This document shows, piece after piece, positions 8,801-15,814 of a stretch of 37,849 nucleotides of DNA (position 1 is the first letter of the stretch; every line of letters starts with the position of its first letter). Origin of the DNA: Bacteroidales bacterium. GTDB lineage: Bacteria > Bacteroidota > Bacteroidia > Bacteroidales > WCHB1-69. A program made the translations under genes and the position numbers. A model generated the notes under the pieces. The model was not told the DNA's origin. It was given only the letters and a program-made list of their open reading frames with translations, and made no database searches. The stretch spans positions 1 to 37,849 of the forward strand of contig JAQVNO010000005.1 in NCBI GenBank assembly GCA_028703095.1. The letters are read 5' to 3'.

Positions 8801-10756
8801 TGTTCCCGATACGATAGCCTTATCGTTTTTGCTTCACAGATTGTAAGTGATATAAATCAACCGCCAAAATTCTGTAGCGGAGATTCTATTTATTTAACAG
8901 CAACTATTCTCAGCCATCAAGCAGGCAAAACCATTAACTATAACTGGCAACCAAGTTCTTCTATCATCTCCGGTGCCACTACCTATCATCCGCTTATCAA
9001 ACCTTCTAAACCTACAAAATATACCCTGACTCTTACCAATGAACGCGGATGTAAAACAAAAGATTCAGTATTTGTAGATGTATTTCATATTAATTACACC
9101 TTAGACATTAAACATATCCGCTGTTATGGCTACAAAGACGGACACATCATTATAAATCTCGATTCCAATTCACTTCCTTGTACTTTCCTTTGGGATAAGC
9201 ATGCGGGGATTGGAAATAAAGCGATTAATCTTCCGGCAGGACATTACAGAGTCATTATCAGCGACACCAATAATTGCAAATATGAAGTTGATACAACGCT
9301 TAATCAACCTACTGAAATTAATACTTTTTTCTTTGACACCAATACCCTTGTTTATTGCAACGATACTTGCAGCGGGTATGCCTCTGCAGGTGCTACCGGA
9401 GGCATTCCCCCTTATACCTATTGGTGGATAACAGGAGATACTACCACTTCTATTACGAACTTATGTGCCGGAGAATATGTATTTGTTGTTACCGACCAAA
9501 ATGCATGTGAAGATACGGCTAAAATAACGATTCTAGATTCAACAATCTTTAATGTTTCATTTCTCATACAACATATTTCTTGTTACGGAGAATGCGATGG
9601 CAGCATCCAATTATTCGCTGCTGATGGCCGTCCTCCTTATGAATATCAATGGAAGAACGGCTATACAAAAGACACAGCAAGTAATTTATGTACAGGCGTA
9701 TATGATATATTGGTAAAAGACACTGCCCGTTGTTCAAGACGCGTATTCCCTATCGTAAAAACTCCTGACCCTCTATTATTCAGTGAAATTGAATTACATC
9801 AGCCTTCATGTTACAGTTTTTATAACGGAAAAATAATTGCTCATATCAGCGGCGGCACTCCTCCCTATCGTTATTATTGGGATGATGTCCTTGGCAATGA
9901 CACTCTTGATAATTTAGGAGAAGGCACCTACAGATTAAAAGTAATAGATACCAATGATTGTGAAATAGATACTCTTATAATTTTACTTCAATTCGATTCG
10001 TTAGACGTTAGTTATAAAGTGGTTAAAACTCCTTGTGTAGAAGTTTGTTATGGAGAAGCCATTGTTGAAGTTAGTGGAGGAAATCCACCCTATAGCTTCG
10101 ACTGGAGCAACGGAGATACCACCAATCACCCCAAACGGCTTTGCTATGGTGATCATACACTCACTATTATCGATAGCAACGGTTGTAAAAAAATATTACA
10201 TATTTTTGTAGGAGATTCCAGTTATTTTCCTCAAAAAGTAGATGCATGGACAGATTCTTCAGTTATCTACCGCAGTCAATCCATTACTTTATATGCAACC
10301 GATTTAGGTTCCGAATTTACCTATGAATGGTCGCCTGCTGAAAATCTGTCTAACCCGAAGTCTTCAAAGACAAAAGCCGGTCCGAAAAGCACAACTACTT
10401 ATACTGTAACAGTTACCGATAAATACGGATGTATCGAAAGCGACACTGTTACAATTTTTGTGTTGGATGTAATTTGTGATGATCCTTATATATTTGTTCC
10501 CAATGCTTTCACCCCTAACAAAGACGGGAATAATGATGTTTTATATGTCAGAGGGAAATTATTAACGGATGTATATTTGGTTATTTTCGACCGCTGGGGC
10601 GAAAAAATATTTGAAACCAGAGATATTAATAAAGGATGGGACGGCACTTACAAAGGACAAGACTGCTCACCGGGGGTATATGTGTTTTATCTGGAAGCTA
10701 CCTGCCTTGGCGAACTATTTTATACCCACAAAGGAAATGTTACATTGATACGTTAA
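5849..10756 (+). CDS. Giant surface protein: DUF7948-like, SBBP-like, PKD and SprB repeats, T9SS type B C-terminus
   Basis: A 1635-residue secreted protein. Residues 1-20 are a signal peptide (FFLYISFVCFFQATLLAQ). Residues about 25-245 match the N-terminal domain common in such proteins (FIENKNQWDEKIKF start). Residues about 250-745 carry repeats of the ISKFSSNGDSLLFSTYLGGSGSE type, resembling SBBP/beta-propeller repeats. A PKD domain spans about 755-845 (YYWDFGDGTYST). Ig-like segments follow. About five SprB-type repeats cover about 1088-1450, each with a cysteine-containing start (CYG-x-x-DG) and a GG-x-PPY-x-(Y/F) core. The last ~85 residues (FVPNAFTPNKDGNNDVLY to THKGNVTLIR) are a gliding-motility-associated/T9SS type B sorting domain. 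The role is probably cell-surface adhesion or gliding-type motility by analogy with SprB, but that is inference. mutY begins 13 bp downstream. Confidence 0.88.
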   Translation: MKQFFLYISFVCFFQATLLAQEHSNVAFIENKNQWDEKIKFKTEFRGGAIFFEKNCITYVLQDRESVERILHRKLSGELFTGEEDLLLTYHAYKVHFNNTQQNIEYEGSGVYPDYNNYYIGKNPARWASTVRKYHSITYENMYEGIHLNYYEKNHSLKYEFIIEAGSNPAAISMTYEGMDKLFLKKGNLYIRCGKQEVVELSPIAYQKDKSGDYKEIPCEYVIKKNTVTFKIGSYDISEALIIDPTLTFCSYSGSYADNWGYTATYDSYGNLYGGGSVFGTGYPITTGAYQVNYGSGSNDIGISKFSSNGDSLLFSTYLGGSGSEVPHSLIVNDNNELYVLATTSSLNFAVTPNAFDTSFNGGTPFILTNSIQYLIGVDIAIAKFNAAGTQLLGCTYYGGSGNDGLSTDLRLRKNYADEVRGEIMVDEYSNVYIVSSTASGNLPTSPSAYQKTYGGGRQDGLIAKFNYDLSNLIWASYLGGDSSDVIYSMAFDNAYNVYVCGGTYSRNFPTTSGVIQPTYAGGISDGFIAKLSTNGDQLLHSTYYGRSGFDQTYLIKLDRANAPYVMGLTDASGTSWVQNATWYTTNGGQFISKLSTNLSQVIWSTAFGTGNTGPDISPTALLVDLCKNIYVSGWGSPRVNSNIGNNTGGTSGLPITIDAFQTTTDNNDFYFFSISEDASRLVFATYFGGNISSEHVDGGTSRFDKKGFIYQAICSSCGGHQDLPVTPGVVSQTNNSPNCNLGVVKIDFNLPAVVADFTCPNTICAPYTIFFDNRSQVISASTSTYYWDFGDGTYSTLKNPSHLYTKSGTYKIKLIVSDTGSCNYYDTLIRELVVLSNSNDTLPDKYMCQGDFTQIGISPAGNPNVSYSWLPTNDLNNPNIANPIASNSSTHMYYLYISDGFCVDTFRQVVNVIPVYLEVEPSDTACLGDTVFLQATSHYGWTNYVWSTNKNFSDTLNRPTSNAVGKDVLMGNNIYYIKMSNKYCSRYDSLIVFASQIVSDINQPPKFCSGDSIYLTATILSHQAGKTINYNWQPSSSIISGATTYHPLIKPSKPTKYTLTLTNERGCKTKDSVFVDVFHINYTLDIKHIRCYGYKDGHIIINLDSNSLPCTFLWDKHAGIGNKAINLPAGHYRVIISDTNNCKYEVDTTLNQPTEINTFFFDTNTLVYCNDTCSGYASAGATGGIPPYTYWWITGDTTTSITNLCAGEYVFVVTDQNACEDTAKITILDSTIFNVSFLIQHISCYGECDGSIQLFAADGRPPYEYQWKNGYTKDTASNLCTGVYDILVKDTARCSRRVFPIVKTPDPLLFSEIELHQPSCYSFYNGKIIAHISGGTPPYRYYWDDVLGNDTLDNLGEGTYRLKVIDTNDCEIDTLIILLQFDSLDVSYKVVKTPCVEVCYGEAIVEVSGGNPPYSFDWSNGDTTNHPKRLCYGDHTLTIIDSNGCKKILHIFVGDSSYFPQKVDAWTDSSVIYRSQSITLYATDLGSEFTYEWSPAENLSNPKSSKTKAGPKSTTTYTVTVTDKYGCIESDTVTIFVLDVICDDPYIFVPNAFTPNKDGNNDVLYVRGKLLTDVYLVIFDRWGEKIFETRDINKGWDGTYKGQDCSPGVYVFYLEATCLGELFYTHKGNVTLIR

Positions 10757-10769
10757 ATACTTCCATTTC

Positions 10770-11828
10770 ATGCCTGAAAATTTTTCATCCACTTTATTCC
10801 AATGGTATGCCATCCACAAAAGAGAATTACCCTGGAGAGAAGAAAGCAATCCCTATAGAATTTGGATATCCGAAATTATTTTGCAACAAACAAGAGTTGC
10901 GCAAGGGTGGAATTATTATGAACGTTTCATCAAACGATTTCCTGATATTCAAAGTATTTATGCAAGCGGAGAAGAAGAAGTATTAAAATATTGGCAAGGA
11001 TTGGGGTATTACACTCGGGCAAGAAATATTTACGCCGGAGCCGTATATATTATGGAAAAACATGAAGGCAGGTTTCCTCAAACCTATGATGACATCCTCA
11101 AAATAAAAGGTGTTGGGGAGTATACGGCTGCTGCCATAGCCTCTTTTGCATTTCAACTCCCATATCCTGTGATAGACGGAAATGTGTTGCGTGTGATTTC
11201 CCGTATATTTGGCGTGTATGAACCCATTGACAGCAGTTCAGGTAAAAAAAAGATTACAACTATTATCAACGGACTAATAAACAAGAAACAACCCGGCACG
11301 TTCAACCAAGCCATGATGGATTTCGGAGCTACACTATGTACTCCTCAGAAACCGGAGTGTGAGCTATGCTGCTTCTCACCAATTTGCTATGCAAAATTAC
11401 ATTATGAACAACATACACTCCCTATAAAAAAAACCAAAACACAAACCAAAAATCGTTACTTCAATTATCTTGTTATTCATGAAGGCAAATCCTTATACAT
11501 TCAAAAACGTAACACCAATGATATTTGGAAAGGATTGTTTGAGTTCCCTTTATGGGAAACTCCAAGTCCCTTGCCAACGGAAGAAATTTATTCCCATCCC
11601 TATTTATCTTCATTATTTGGAAAAACAAGCTGGATAATAATGAACATATCAACCATTTACAAACACGTTTTAAGTCATCAAATAATAAATACACAATTTA
11701 TTCATATACAAATAAAAACTCCTATTCAAATCTCCGGATATATTCGCATCAACGCAAATGAAATCGAAAACTATCCTGTTTCAAGATTAATGGAAAGATA
11801 TATAGAAACTAATAATTTAAACATATAA
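10770..11828 (+). CDS. mutY: A/G-specific adenine DNA glycosylase
   Basis: A 352-residue base-excision repair enzyme. By family knowledge it removes adenine mispaired with 8-oxoguanine. The N-terminal glycosylase domain holds SEIILQQT with the catalytic Glu at E35, a helix-hairpin-helix IKGVGEYTAAAI at about 112-123, and the catalytic Asp in VIDGNV at D136. The [4Fe-4S] cluster cysteines follow the C-x6-C-x2-C-x5-C pattern at C190, C197, C200 and C206. The C-terminal ~130 residues are the NUDIX-like 8-oxoG recognition domain (YLVIHEGKSLYIQKR, WKGLFEFPLWE). Length is normal. The gene lies 13 bp after the giant surface protein gene with no visible promoter between them, so read-through transcription is possible. 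Confidence 0.95.
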   Translation: MPENFSSTLFQWYAIHKRELPWREESNPYRIWISEIILQQTRVAQGWNYYERFIKRFPDIQSIYASGEEEVLKYWQGLGYYTRARNIYAGAVYIMEKHEGRFPQTYDDILKIKGVGEYTAAAIASFAFQLPYPVIDGNVLRVISRIFGVYEPIDSSSGKKKITTIINGLINKKQPGTFNQAMMDFGATLCTPQKPECELCCFSPICYAKLHYEQHTLPIKKTKTQTKNRYFNYLVIHEGKSLYIQKRNTNDIWKGLFEFPLWETPSPLPTEEIYSHPYLSSLFGKTSWIIMNISTIYKHVLSHQIINTQFIHIQIKTPIQISGYIRINANEIENYPVSRLMERYIETNNLNI

Positions 11829-11870
11829 AACTACAAAAAAGAATGGATTTTAAATAGCTGTCAGCCCTCA

Positions 11871-11910
11871 GAGGTCGAAAAACAAAAGACGGTTTTTTCG
11901 TGCCGAAAAA
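11871..11910. repeat. Dispersed intergenic repeat, copy 2 (inverse of 338-393)
   Basis: It begins GAGGTCGAAAAAC and contains AAAAGACGG followed by TTTTTTCG-GCCGAAAAAA. Its reverse complement has the same ordered blocks as 338-393 but lacks about 16 bp between CCGTCTT and TTTTGT. It starts about 40 bp after the mutY stop. Confidence 0.55.
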
Positions 11911-12548
11911 AGTGCAAGATGAAAGTAAAAAGGGAAGATAGAATTGTAGAGACATAGAATGCTATTTCTCTACCTTATTCCAATAATTACTGTTTTGAAA
12001 GCAAGAAAAAATATTAATAAAAGGATGTTTTTTGTTTTCGTACGTTGTAAAAAGAATAATACATAGTTATGCTCCAATGATTGGATGCTTATCTGTTATT
12101 GTTAAGGTGGGCTCCTTAGCTTAATTACACAGCTATGTAATGCTTGGTGCATAGCCATCAAATGATGCTAAGGTGGGCACCCTAACACCGGAGGATGCTT
12201 ATCAAATGATTGGCCGATGCTTTTACGTTAATCGTTTACTAACTGTGTAAATCAAATTTTACGGCTTTACGCTCAGAAACTACTGAGTTTCGTTGGACCA
12301 TAATGATTCATAATTTCTCTCGTGATTTACTTTTTACTTTTACCTTGTCCCTTTTCCCTTGGTTAGCGAGTTTGTTGCAAGTGCTTCCCACGTTTATGAA
12401 AACGGCGTGCCTATCTTTTTCATCGGAGCATGGGGACTTGTTGCAAGGAGCTCCCATGCTTGTTGAAACGAGATTGCAATCTCAGTCGCACGAGCTGGGG
12501 ACGTCCTTTTAACAAGCTTGGGACGTCCTGCGTACGGCCTTGGGAACT

Positions 12549-12592
12549 CATAAATGATGCTATTACTATTGTTATCATTTATGTTTTTTTTT
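12549..12592 (+). terminator. Rho-independent terminator-like hairpin with no gene upstream
   Basis: CATAAATGAT at 12549-12558 pairs perfectly with ATCATTTATG at 12574-12583 across a 15-nt loop and is followed directly by nine T residues. The nearest upstream gene on this strand, mutY, ends about 720 bp away. It may end a long mutY trailer or an unannotated non-coding transcript. The stem is AT-rich, so strength is uncertain. Confidence 0.55.
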
Positions 12593-12626
12593 CAATGAAA
12601 CAAATAAAAGTATATTTTTGCAAAAA

Positions 12627-12797
12627 CCACCCCTCTAAATCTCCCCAAGTGGGGAGACTTGCAAGGGCAAGAGAGTTACAACAAACATTCATTTTTTTGT
12701 AAACCGATATAATTTATTTGTATTTTTGCAAACCGAAATCATATAAAAAATGAACCAAACCTACAAGGCAATAAACTTACAATATTTAGAGGGGTGC
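12627..12797 (+). mobile_element. Cassette element copy 1, with intact left end and decayed right end
   Basis: The left end CCACCCCTCTAAATCTCCCC (12627-12646) continues into the palindrome CTCCCCAAGTGGGGAG. It then carries the same promoter and start-codon segment as the copies at 15815 and 21492. The right end is reduced to ATTTAGAGGGGTG (about 12784-12796) and is translated as YLEGC of the first cassette protein. The middle is shorter than in the intact 227-bp copies. Confidence 0.65.
12696..12728 (+). promoter_or_regulatory. Element-borne promoter of cassette 1
   Basis: TTTG at 12696-12699 and TATTTTTG at 12721-12728 are separated by 21 bp, an exact fit to the Bacteroidota consensus. The ATG at 12750 follows 21 bp later. 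The same promoter recurs in the element copies of cassettes 3 and 7. Confidence 0.75.
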
Positions 12798-13652
12798 ATC
12801 ACCGCCGGCTATTTATACGCTCCCTTCGGAGAGATACTCCAAGAGCATTTAGCTGTTGATAACCGCATCCCAAAATACGCCTTCAATGCTAAGGAATTTG
12901 ACGAAGAGAACGGTATGTATTATTACAGTGCAAGGTACTATGCTCCGCCAACGTTTATAAGTAGAGACCCGATGTTTGAGAAATATCCTTCTATTTCACC
13001 GTATACTTATTGTAGTAATAACCCCGTTATTAGAATTGATCCTGACGGAAGATGGTCGAAAAATGTACATCATCAGATGATTAGAATAGCAGTGATGGAA
13101 ATGGTAAGAGATGGCGAATTAAAGATGACCAAATCAGAAGCCAATGCCATGATTAGAGGAATGCAAAAAGGAAGTGATATTGCAGATAATCCTTTATATG
13201 GAAATCAAAGTGCAGAAAACTCTTTTATACATTCTATGCGATCACCCGGACAAAGCATCGAAAAAGCAAAACAAAAATCTCAAAATTATGTAAAAGATAA
13301 CATTACAGATTTTAAAGAAACAGGAAATTATGAATTTCTTGGAAAAGCCGGTCATACTATGATGGATGCTGTTTGTCCTTCACATGTGAATGAGAATGGT
13401 GACCCGAGAGAAAGTAATGGAATAGGAGGAATGATTTTAGATGGGGCTTCACAAGCATTGTCAGGTGGATTATTTAGCCCAGGAAGTCTCGAAAACACGA
13501 AAGACCATATGGAAGGTGATAATAACCTTACCTCTAAGTATGGTAAAGTGTATTTATTAAACAAAGGAGTTTCAAATGTCAAGGCTGTTATTAGAGAAGG
13601 TATGAAAAATAAGCCAAATCAAGGACAGACAAATAAAGGTGATGACCTATGA
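12750..13652 (+). CDS. Cassette 1: truncated Rhs core plus zinc phospholipase C-like tip
   Basis: 300 residues. It keeps the longest Rhs piece in the array: residues about 22-32 (YAPFGEILQEH) and 40-80 (YAFNAKEFDEENGMYYYSAR, then SRDPMFEKYPSISPYTYC-SNNP), which are the conserved end of an Rhs repeat-associated core. The IDPDGR at about 96-101 marks the junction to the variable tip. The tip (about 102-300) has HH near its start, then SDIADN, FIHSMRSPGQS and GHTMMDAVCPSH, a pattern of His/Asp ligands like the all-helical zinc phospholipase C/S1-P1 nuclease fold found on other Rhs proteins. That assignment is inference. There is no signal peptide and no N-terminal Rhs cage, so this is an orphan module and not a complete delivered toxin. 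The stop overlaps the next gene by 4 bp (ATGA). Confidence 0.75.
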   Translation: MNQTYKAINLQYLEGCITAGYLYAPFGEILQEHLAVDNRIPKYAFNAKEFDEENGMYYYSARYYAPPTFISRDPMFEKYPSISPYTYCSNNPVIRIDPDGRWSKNVHHQMIRIAVMEMVRDGELKMTKSEANAMIRGMQKGSDIADNPLYGNQSAENSFIHSMRSPGQSIEKAKQKSQNYVKDNITDFKETGNYEFLGKAGHTMMDAVCPSHVNENGDPRESNGIGGMILDGASQALSGGLFSPGSLENTKDHMEGDNNLTSKYGKVYLLNKGVSNVKAVIREGMKNKPNQGQTNKGDDL

Positions 13653-14212
13653 TGAAAAAAACAAAAATAAAACGGATATTCATTGCATTAAGTGTGCTAC
13701 TTGCATTAAGTCTTGCAATTAGGGGTTGTTATTCCAAAAAAAAATTAGATACCCCCAATCTTACAAGTTATATCTTTAATGCAAATATAGAGCAAGTAAA
13801 AAAATCTATAATAGATGGATTAGGAGACCATCAAATGAAATGTATGGTTTTGTACTCAAAGGAAGATTATGAAAATGATATATTTAATACTGATATAAGA
13901 TATGACGCTTTGTTAATATCGCATTGTAATATTGAATCCAAAATCTATTTTCGCTCCGGTAAACCATTACCTTATTGGGTTGAATTTCACATTCATTTAG
14001 ATTCTATATCTGAAAGTAAGACAAAGGTTGAAGTTTTTACATTGAGTTCTGAAATTTGTACAGGTGGAATTCCATTTGGAGATACGGGGCATGGCTATTC
14101 CCGTATGAAAAAAGTTCCACCAAGTACTATAGAAGAATATGAGATATTGTTAACTATTGGGAAGTATTTAGGCGAAAAGAACATGCCTCCCTGTAATTAT
14201 CCTAAAAAGTAG
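13649..14212 (+). CDS. Cassette 1 partner: lipoprotein-like, candidate immunity protein
   Basis: 187 residues; two consecutive ATG codons (13649 and 13652) are possible starts. The N-terminus KIKRIFIALSVLLALSLAIRGC is a positively charged, hydrophobic export signal ending in a cysteine, a weak lipobox (the Arg before Gly is unusual). The mature part has no recognised domain. It overlaps the cassette 1 tip gene by 4 bp, implying translational coupling, which is the usual arrangement of toxin and immunity genes. Periplasmic or membrane-anchored location would suit protection against a tip acting in the periplasm or on phospholipid. Function is inferred from position only. Confidence 0.6.
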   Translation: MMKKTKIKRIFIALSVLLALSLAIRGCYSKKKLDTPNLTSYIFNANIEQVKKSIIDGLGDHQMKCMVLYSKEDYENDIFNTDIRYDALLISHCNIESKIYFRSGKPLPYWVEFHIHLDSISESKTKVEVFTLSSEICTGGIPFGDTGHGYSRMKKVPPSTIEEYEILLTIGKYLGEKNMPPCNYPKK

Positions 14213-14308
14213 TAGTGTCTCATTTTATGTAGTAGTATTCCAAATTAGTGATAGTGTATCAAATCAGGGCATAGAAGAATAAGAAACAAATAGGAATAAA
14301 GCAAAGCG
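14213..14308 (+). repeat. Intercassette repeat 1-2
   Basis: The motif TAGTGTATCAAATCAGGGC-AT lies at 14252-14272, preceded by two poorer copies (TAGTGTCTCATTTTA at 14213 and TAGTATTCCAAATTAG near 14232), giving a short run of about 20-bp repeats. It is followed by an A-rich stretch ending AAAGCAAAGCG just before the ATG of the next leader. Confidence 0.7.
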
Positions 14309-15118
14309 ATGAAGGAATATGTAGTCAATAATTTCAAGGCAATAAACTATCAATACGCTGTGGGACAACTCTCCATTTGTATTGATTTAGAAGAGTGCAG
14401 CCTTGAAACTATGATGTTTGAGAAATATCCTTCCATTTCACCGTATACCTATTGTGCGAATAATCCGGTAGGATATATTGACCCTACGGGGGAAACATTT
14501 GGAGATTATGTTGATGTGAGTGGTAATTATTTAGGAAACGATGGTAAATTAGATGGTAAAGTATATCTTGTTACTGATCCATGTGATATAGAAATAATTG
14601 AAGAAAATAACAAAGTAGGCGGGACAACACCTAAAGATGGAGTAAGTTCAGCTATTGACTTGCGAATATCTTCTGATTTAAGAACAGAAATGGTGGATGA
14701 AATGATTAAATTAGATGGGCCTAAAAATATTCAAGAACATGGCGGGATTGCAAGACGAGGCGAAGATGAAACAGGGAAAGAAAAAGATTATTTGGACTGG
14801 GGAAAACCAGGACCAGAATGGAAAGGTAAAGGATATACTGCCACATTTGATTATAATACCTGCGAAGGGAAAGGGGAAACATTAGTTTTTTTTCACGGAC
14901 ATTTTCAAGGAAAAGTAGGTGGGCAAGGAGCAGAACAAACCCCAGGTACAGTAGATAGAGGAAATGCCGGCATGGATGGAAGAAATCATGCTTTAAATGT
15001 AGTTATATCTAAGGAAGATAATAACGCATATATTTTCAATTCGAGTGGTTATATTACTGTTTCTCTCGAGGTTTTTAAAAGTGTAAAAAACACACATACA
15101 CCTCTTTCTAAACCATAA
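14309..15118 (+). CDS. Cassette 2: MKDYVV-type leader, Rhs core end, possible JAB-like tip
   Basis: 269 residues. The leader (residues 1-35, MKEYVVNNFKAINYQY start) leads into FEKYPSISPYTYC-ANNP and IDPTGE at about 58-63, the Rhs-core junction. The tip opens with GDYVDVSGNYLGNDGKLDGK, a linker also seen in cassette 7 as GDYYSTSGDFLFNDGINDGK. Downstream, an EHGG, an HGHF and a PGTVDRGN are spaced roughly like the Glu, HxH and Ser/Asp of JAB/JAMM metallopeptidases found on some Rhs proteins. This match is weak and the fold is uncertain. A near-identical copy occupies cassette 5, differing by Ser versus Cys at about residue 71 within the duplicated block. The partner gene starts 26 bp downstream. 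Confidence 0.7.
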   Translation: MKEYVVNNFKAINYQYAVGQLSICIDLEECSLETMMFEKYPSISPYTYCANNPVGYIDPTGETFGDYVDVSGNYLGNDGKLDGKVYLVTDPCDIEIIEENNKVGGTTPKDGVSSAIDLRISSDLRTEMVDEMIKLDGPKNIQEHGGIARRGEDETGKEKDYLDWGKPGPEWKGKGYTATFDYNTCEGKGETLVFFHGHFQGKVGGQGAEQTPGTVDRGNAGMDGRNHALNVVISKEDNNAYIFNSSGYITVSLEVFKSVKNTHTPLSKP

Positions 15119-15144
15119 TGTAACATATATTAATATCAACAAAA

Positions 15145-15741
15145 ATGAAAAAATATTTAATTTTAACTTATCTAAGTTGTATCGTTATAAACATGTTTGG
15201 TCAGAATCAGGACTCATATAGACTTAAATCTTTCATTATAAACGGAGAAGAGCAACCTTTAAATGATAACTATACTTTTTACTTTGTATGTCAAACTGAA
15301 CATGAAAAAATAATCTATATCCCCACTATGAAAAATGACACTTTTTACGAATCGGAAATAATTCCTCCGGAAAAAGATATATTTTATTATTGGCTACTAA
15401 ACTACAACGGGAAAATATATTATCTTAATTATATATGGTTTTTTGATTTTAAAGAACATGTTGATATAATAATTAATATTGAAACAGAATCATATGTAAA
15501 ATACAATAAAGATAAATGGGAACAAAAATGTAAATATTCAAGTGATTCTACAGAATCCCTCGTTTTTTCAGGTGTTGTATATATGATATTGAGAGGTTAT
15601 GGAGGAGGAGTAACACACTGTTTACCTTTTAAAGATATGGAGACCTATCTTCGAAAGGGGGAAGAAATTTTAGGCTTTTCTAATAGTTTTTTGTTTCCTA
15701 AACATAAACGAAAAAAAAGGTGGAGTAGTGTTTCAAATTAG
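15145..15741 (+). CDS. Cassette 2 partner: exported protein, candidate immunity protein
   Basis: 198 residues. Residues 1-20 (MKKYLILTYLSCIVINMFGQ) look like a signal peptide, so the protein probably acts in the periplasm. The rest is rich in Tyr, Ile, Lys and Asp with no recognised domain. The last codons (SSVSN and the TAG stop) are read from the intercassette motif itself, so the true ancestral C-terminus may have been different. The same protein, identical in sequence, is encoded at 19666-20262. The gene is more AT-rich than the flanking housekeeping genes. The immunity role is inferred from gene order. Confidence 0.6.
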   Translation: MKKYLILTYLSCIVINMFGQNQDSYRLKSFIINGEEQPLNDNYTFYFVCQTEHEKIIYIPTMKNDTFYESEIIPPEKDIFYYWLLNYNGKIYYLNYIWFFDFKEHVDIIINIETESYVKYNKDKWEQKCKYSSDSTESLVFSGVVYMILRGYGGGVTHCLPFKDMETYLRKGEEILGFSNSFLFPKHKRKKRWSSVSN

Positions 15742-15805
15742 GGCATGAAAAAATAAAGGATTAAAAGACACAAGAATAAGAAACAAATAGGAATAAAGCA
15801 AAGCG
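15726..15805 (+). repeat. Intercassette repeat 2-3
   Basis: GTGTTTCAAATTAGGGCAT sits at 15728-15746, overlapping the end of the partner gene, followed by an A-rich spacer ending AAAGCAAAGCG. The next ATGAAGGAT (15806-15814) would start an MKD-type leader but is cut off by the cassette element. Confidence 0.75.
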
Positions 15806-15814
15806 ATGAAGGAT

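Larger units (their letters stand above)
11829..12749. other. 921-bp gene-free, hairpin-rich stretch left of the Rhs cassette array
   Basis: No convincing gene is present; two short overlapping open frames at 12303-12702 cover hairpins and the left repeat of the array and look accidental. Visible structure includes the inverted repeat copy at 11871-11910, CCAATGATTGG at 12074-12084, a TAAGG/CCTTA hairpin at 12103-12118, a repeat of TAAGGTGGGC at about 12168, GAAACT-ACTG-AGTTTC at 12276-12291, the palindrome GAGATTGCAATCTC at 12470-12483, two GGGACGTCC words near 12498 and 12523, and a terminator-like hairpin at 12549-12592. The last ~120 bp belong to the cassette element and its promoter. Confidence 0.65.
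14493..15814 (+). repeat. 1,322-bp duplicated block, copy A
   Basis: Matches 19014-20335 at a constant offset of 4,521. The only difference found by reading the two copies is A at 14519 versus T at 19040. It covers the tip of cassette 2, the whole partner gene, the intercassette repeat and the first nine bases of the next leader (ATGAAGGAT), where the cassette element then begins. Confidence 0.9.

Noticed and set aside
12303-12702. Two overlapping short open frames in the gene-free stretch before the array
   Set aside because: They run through palindromes, the terminator-like hairpin and the left inverted repeat, have no start context and no protein-like features.
11829-12749. Retron or other reverse-transcriptase-linked RNA
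   Set aside because: There is plenty of hairpin structure but no reverse transcriptase gene in the window.
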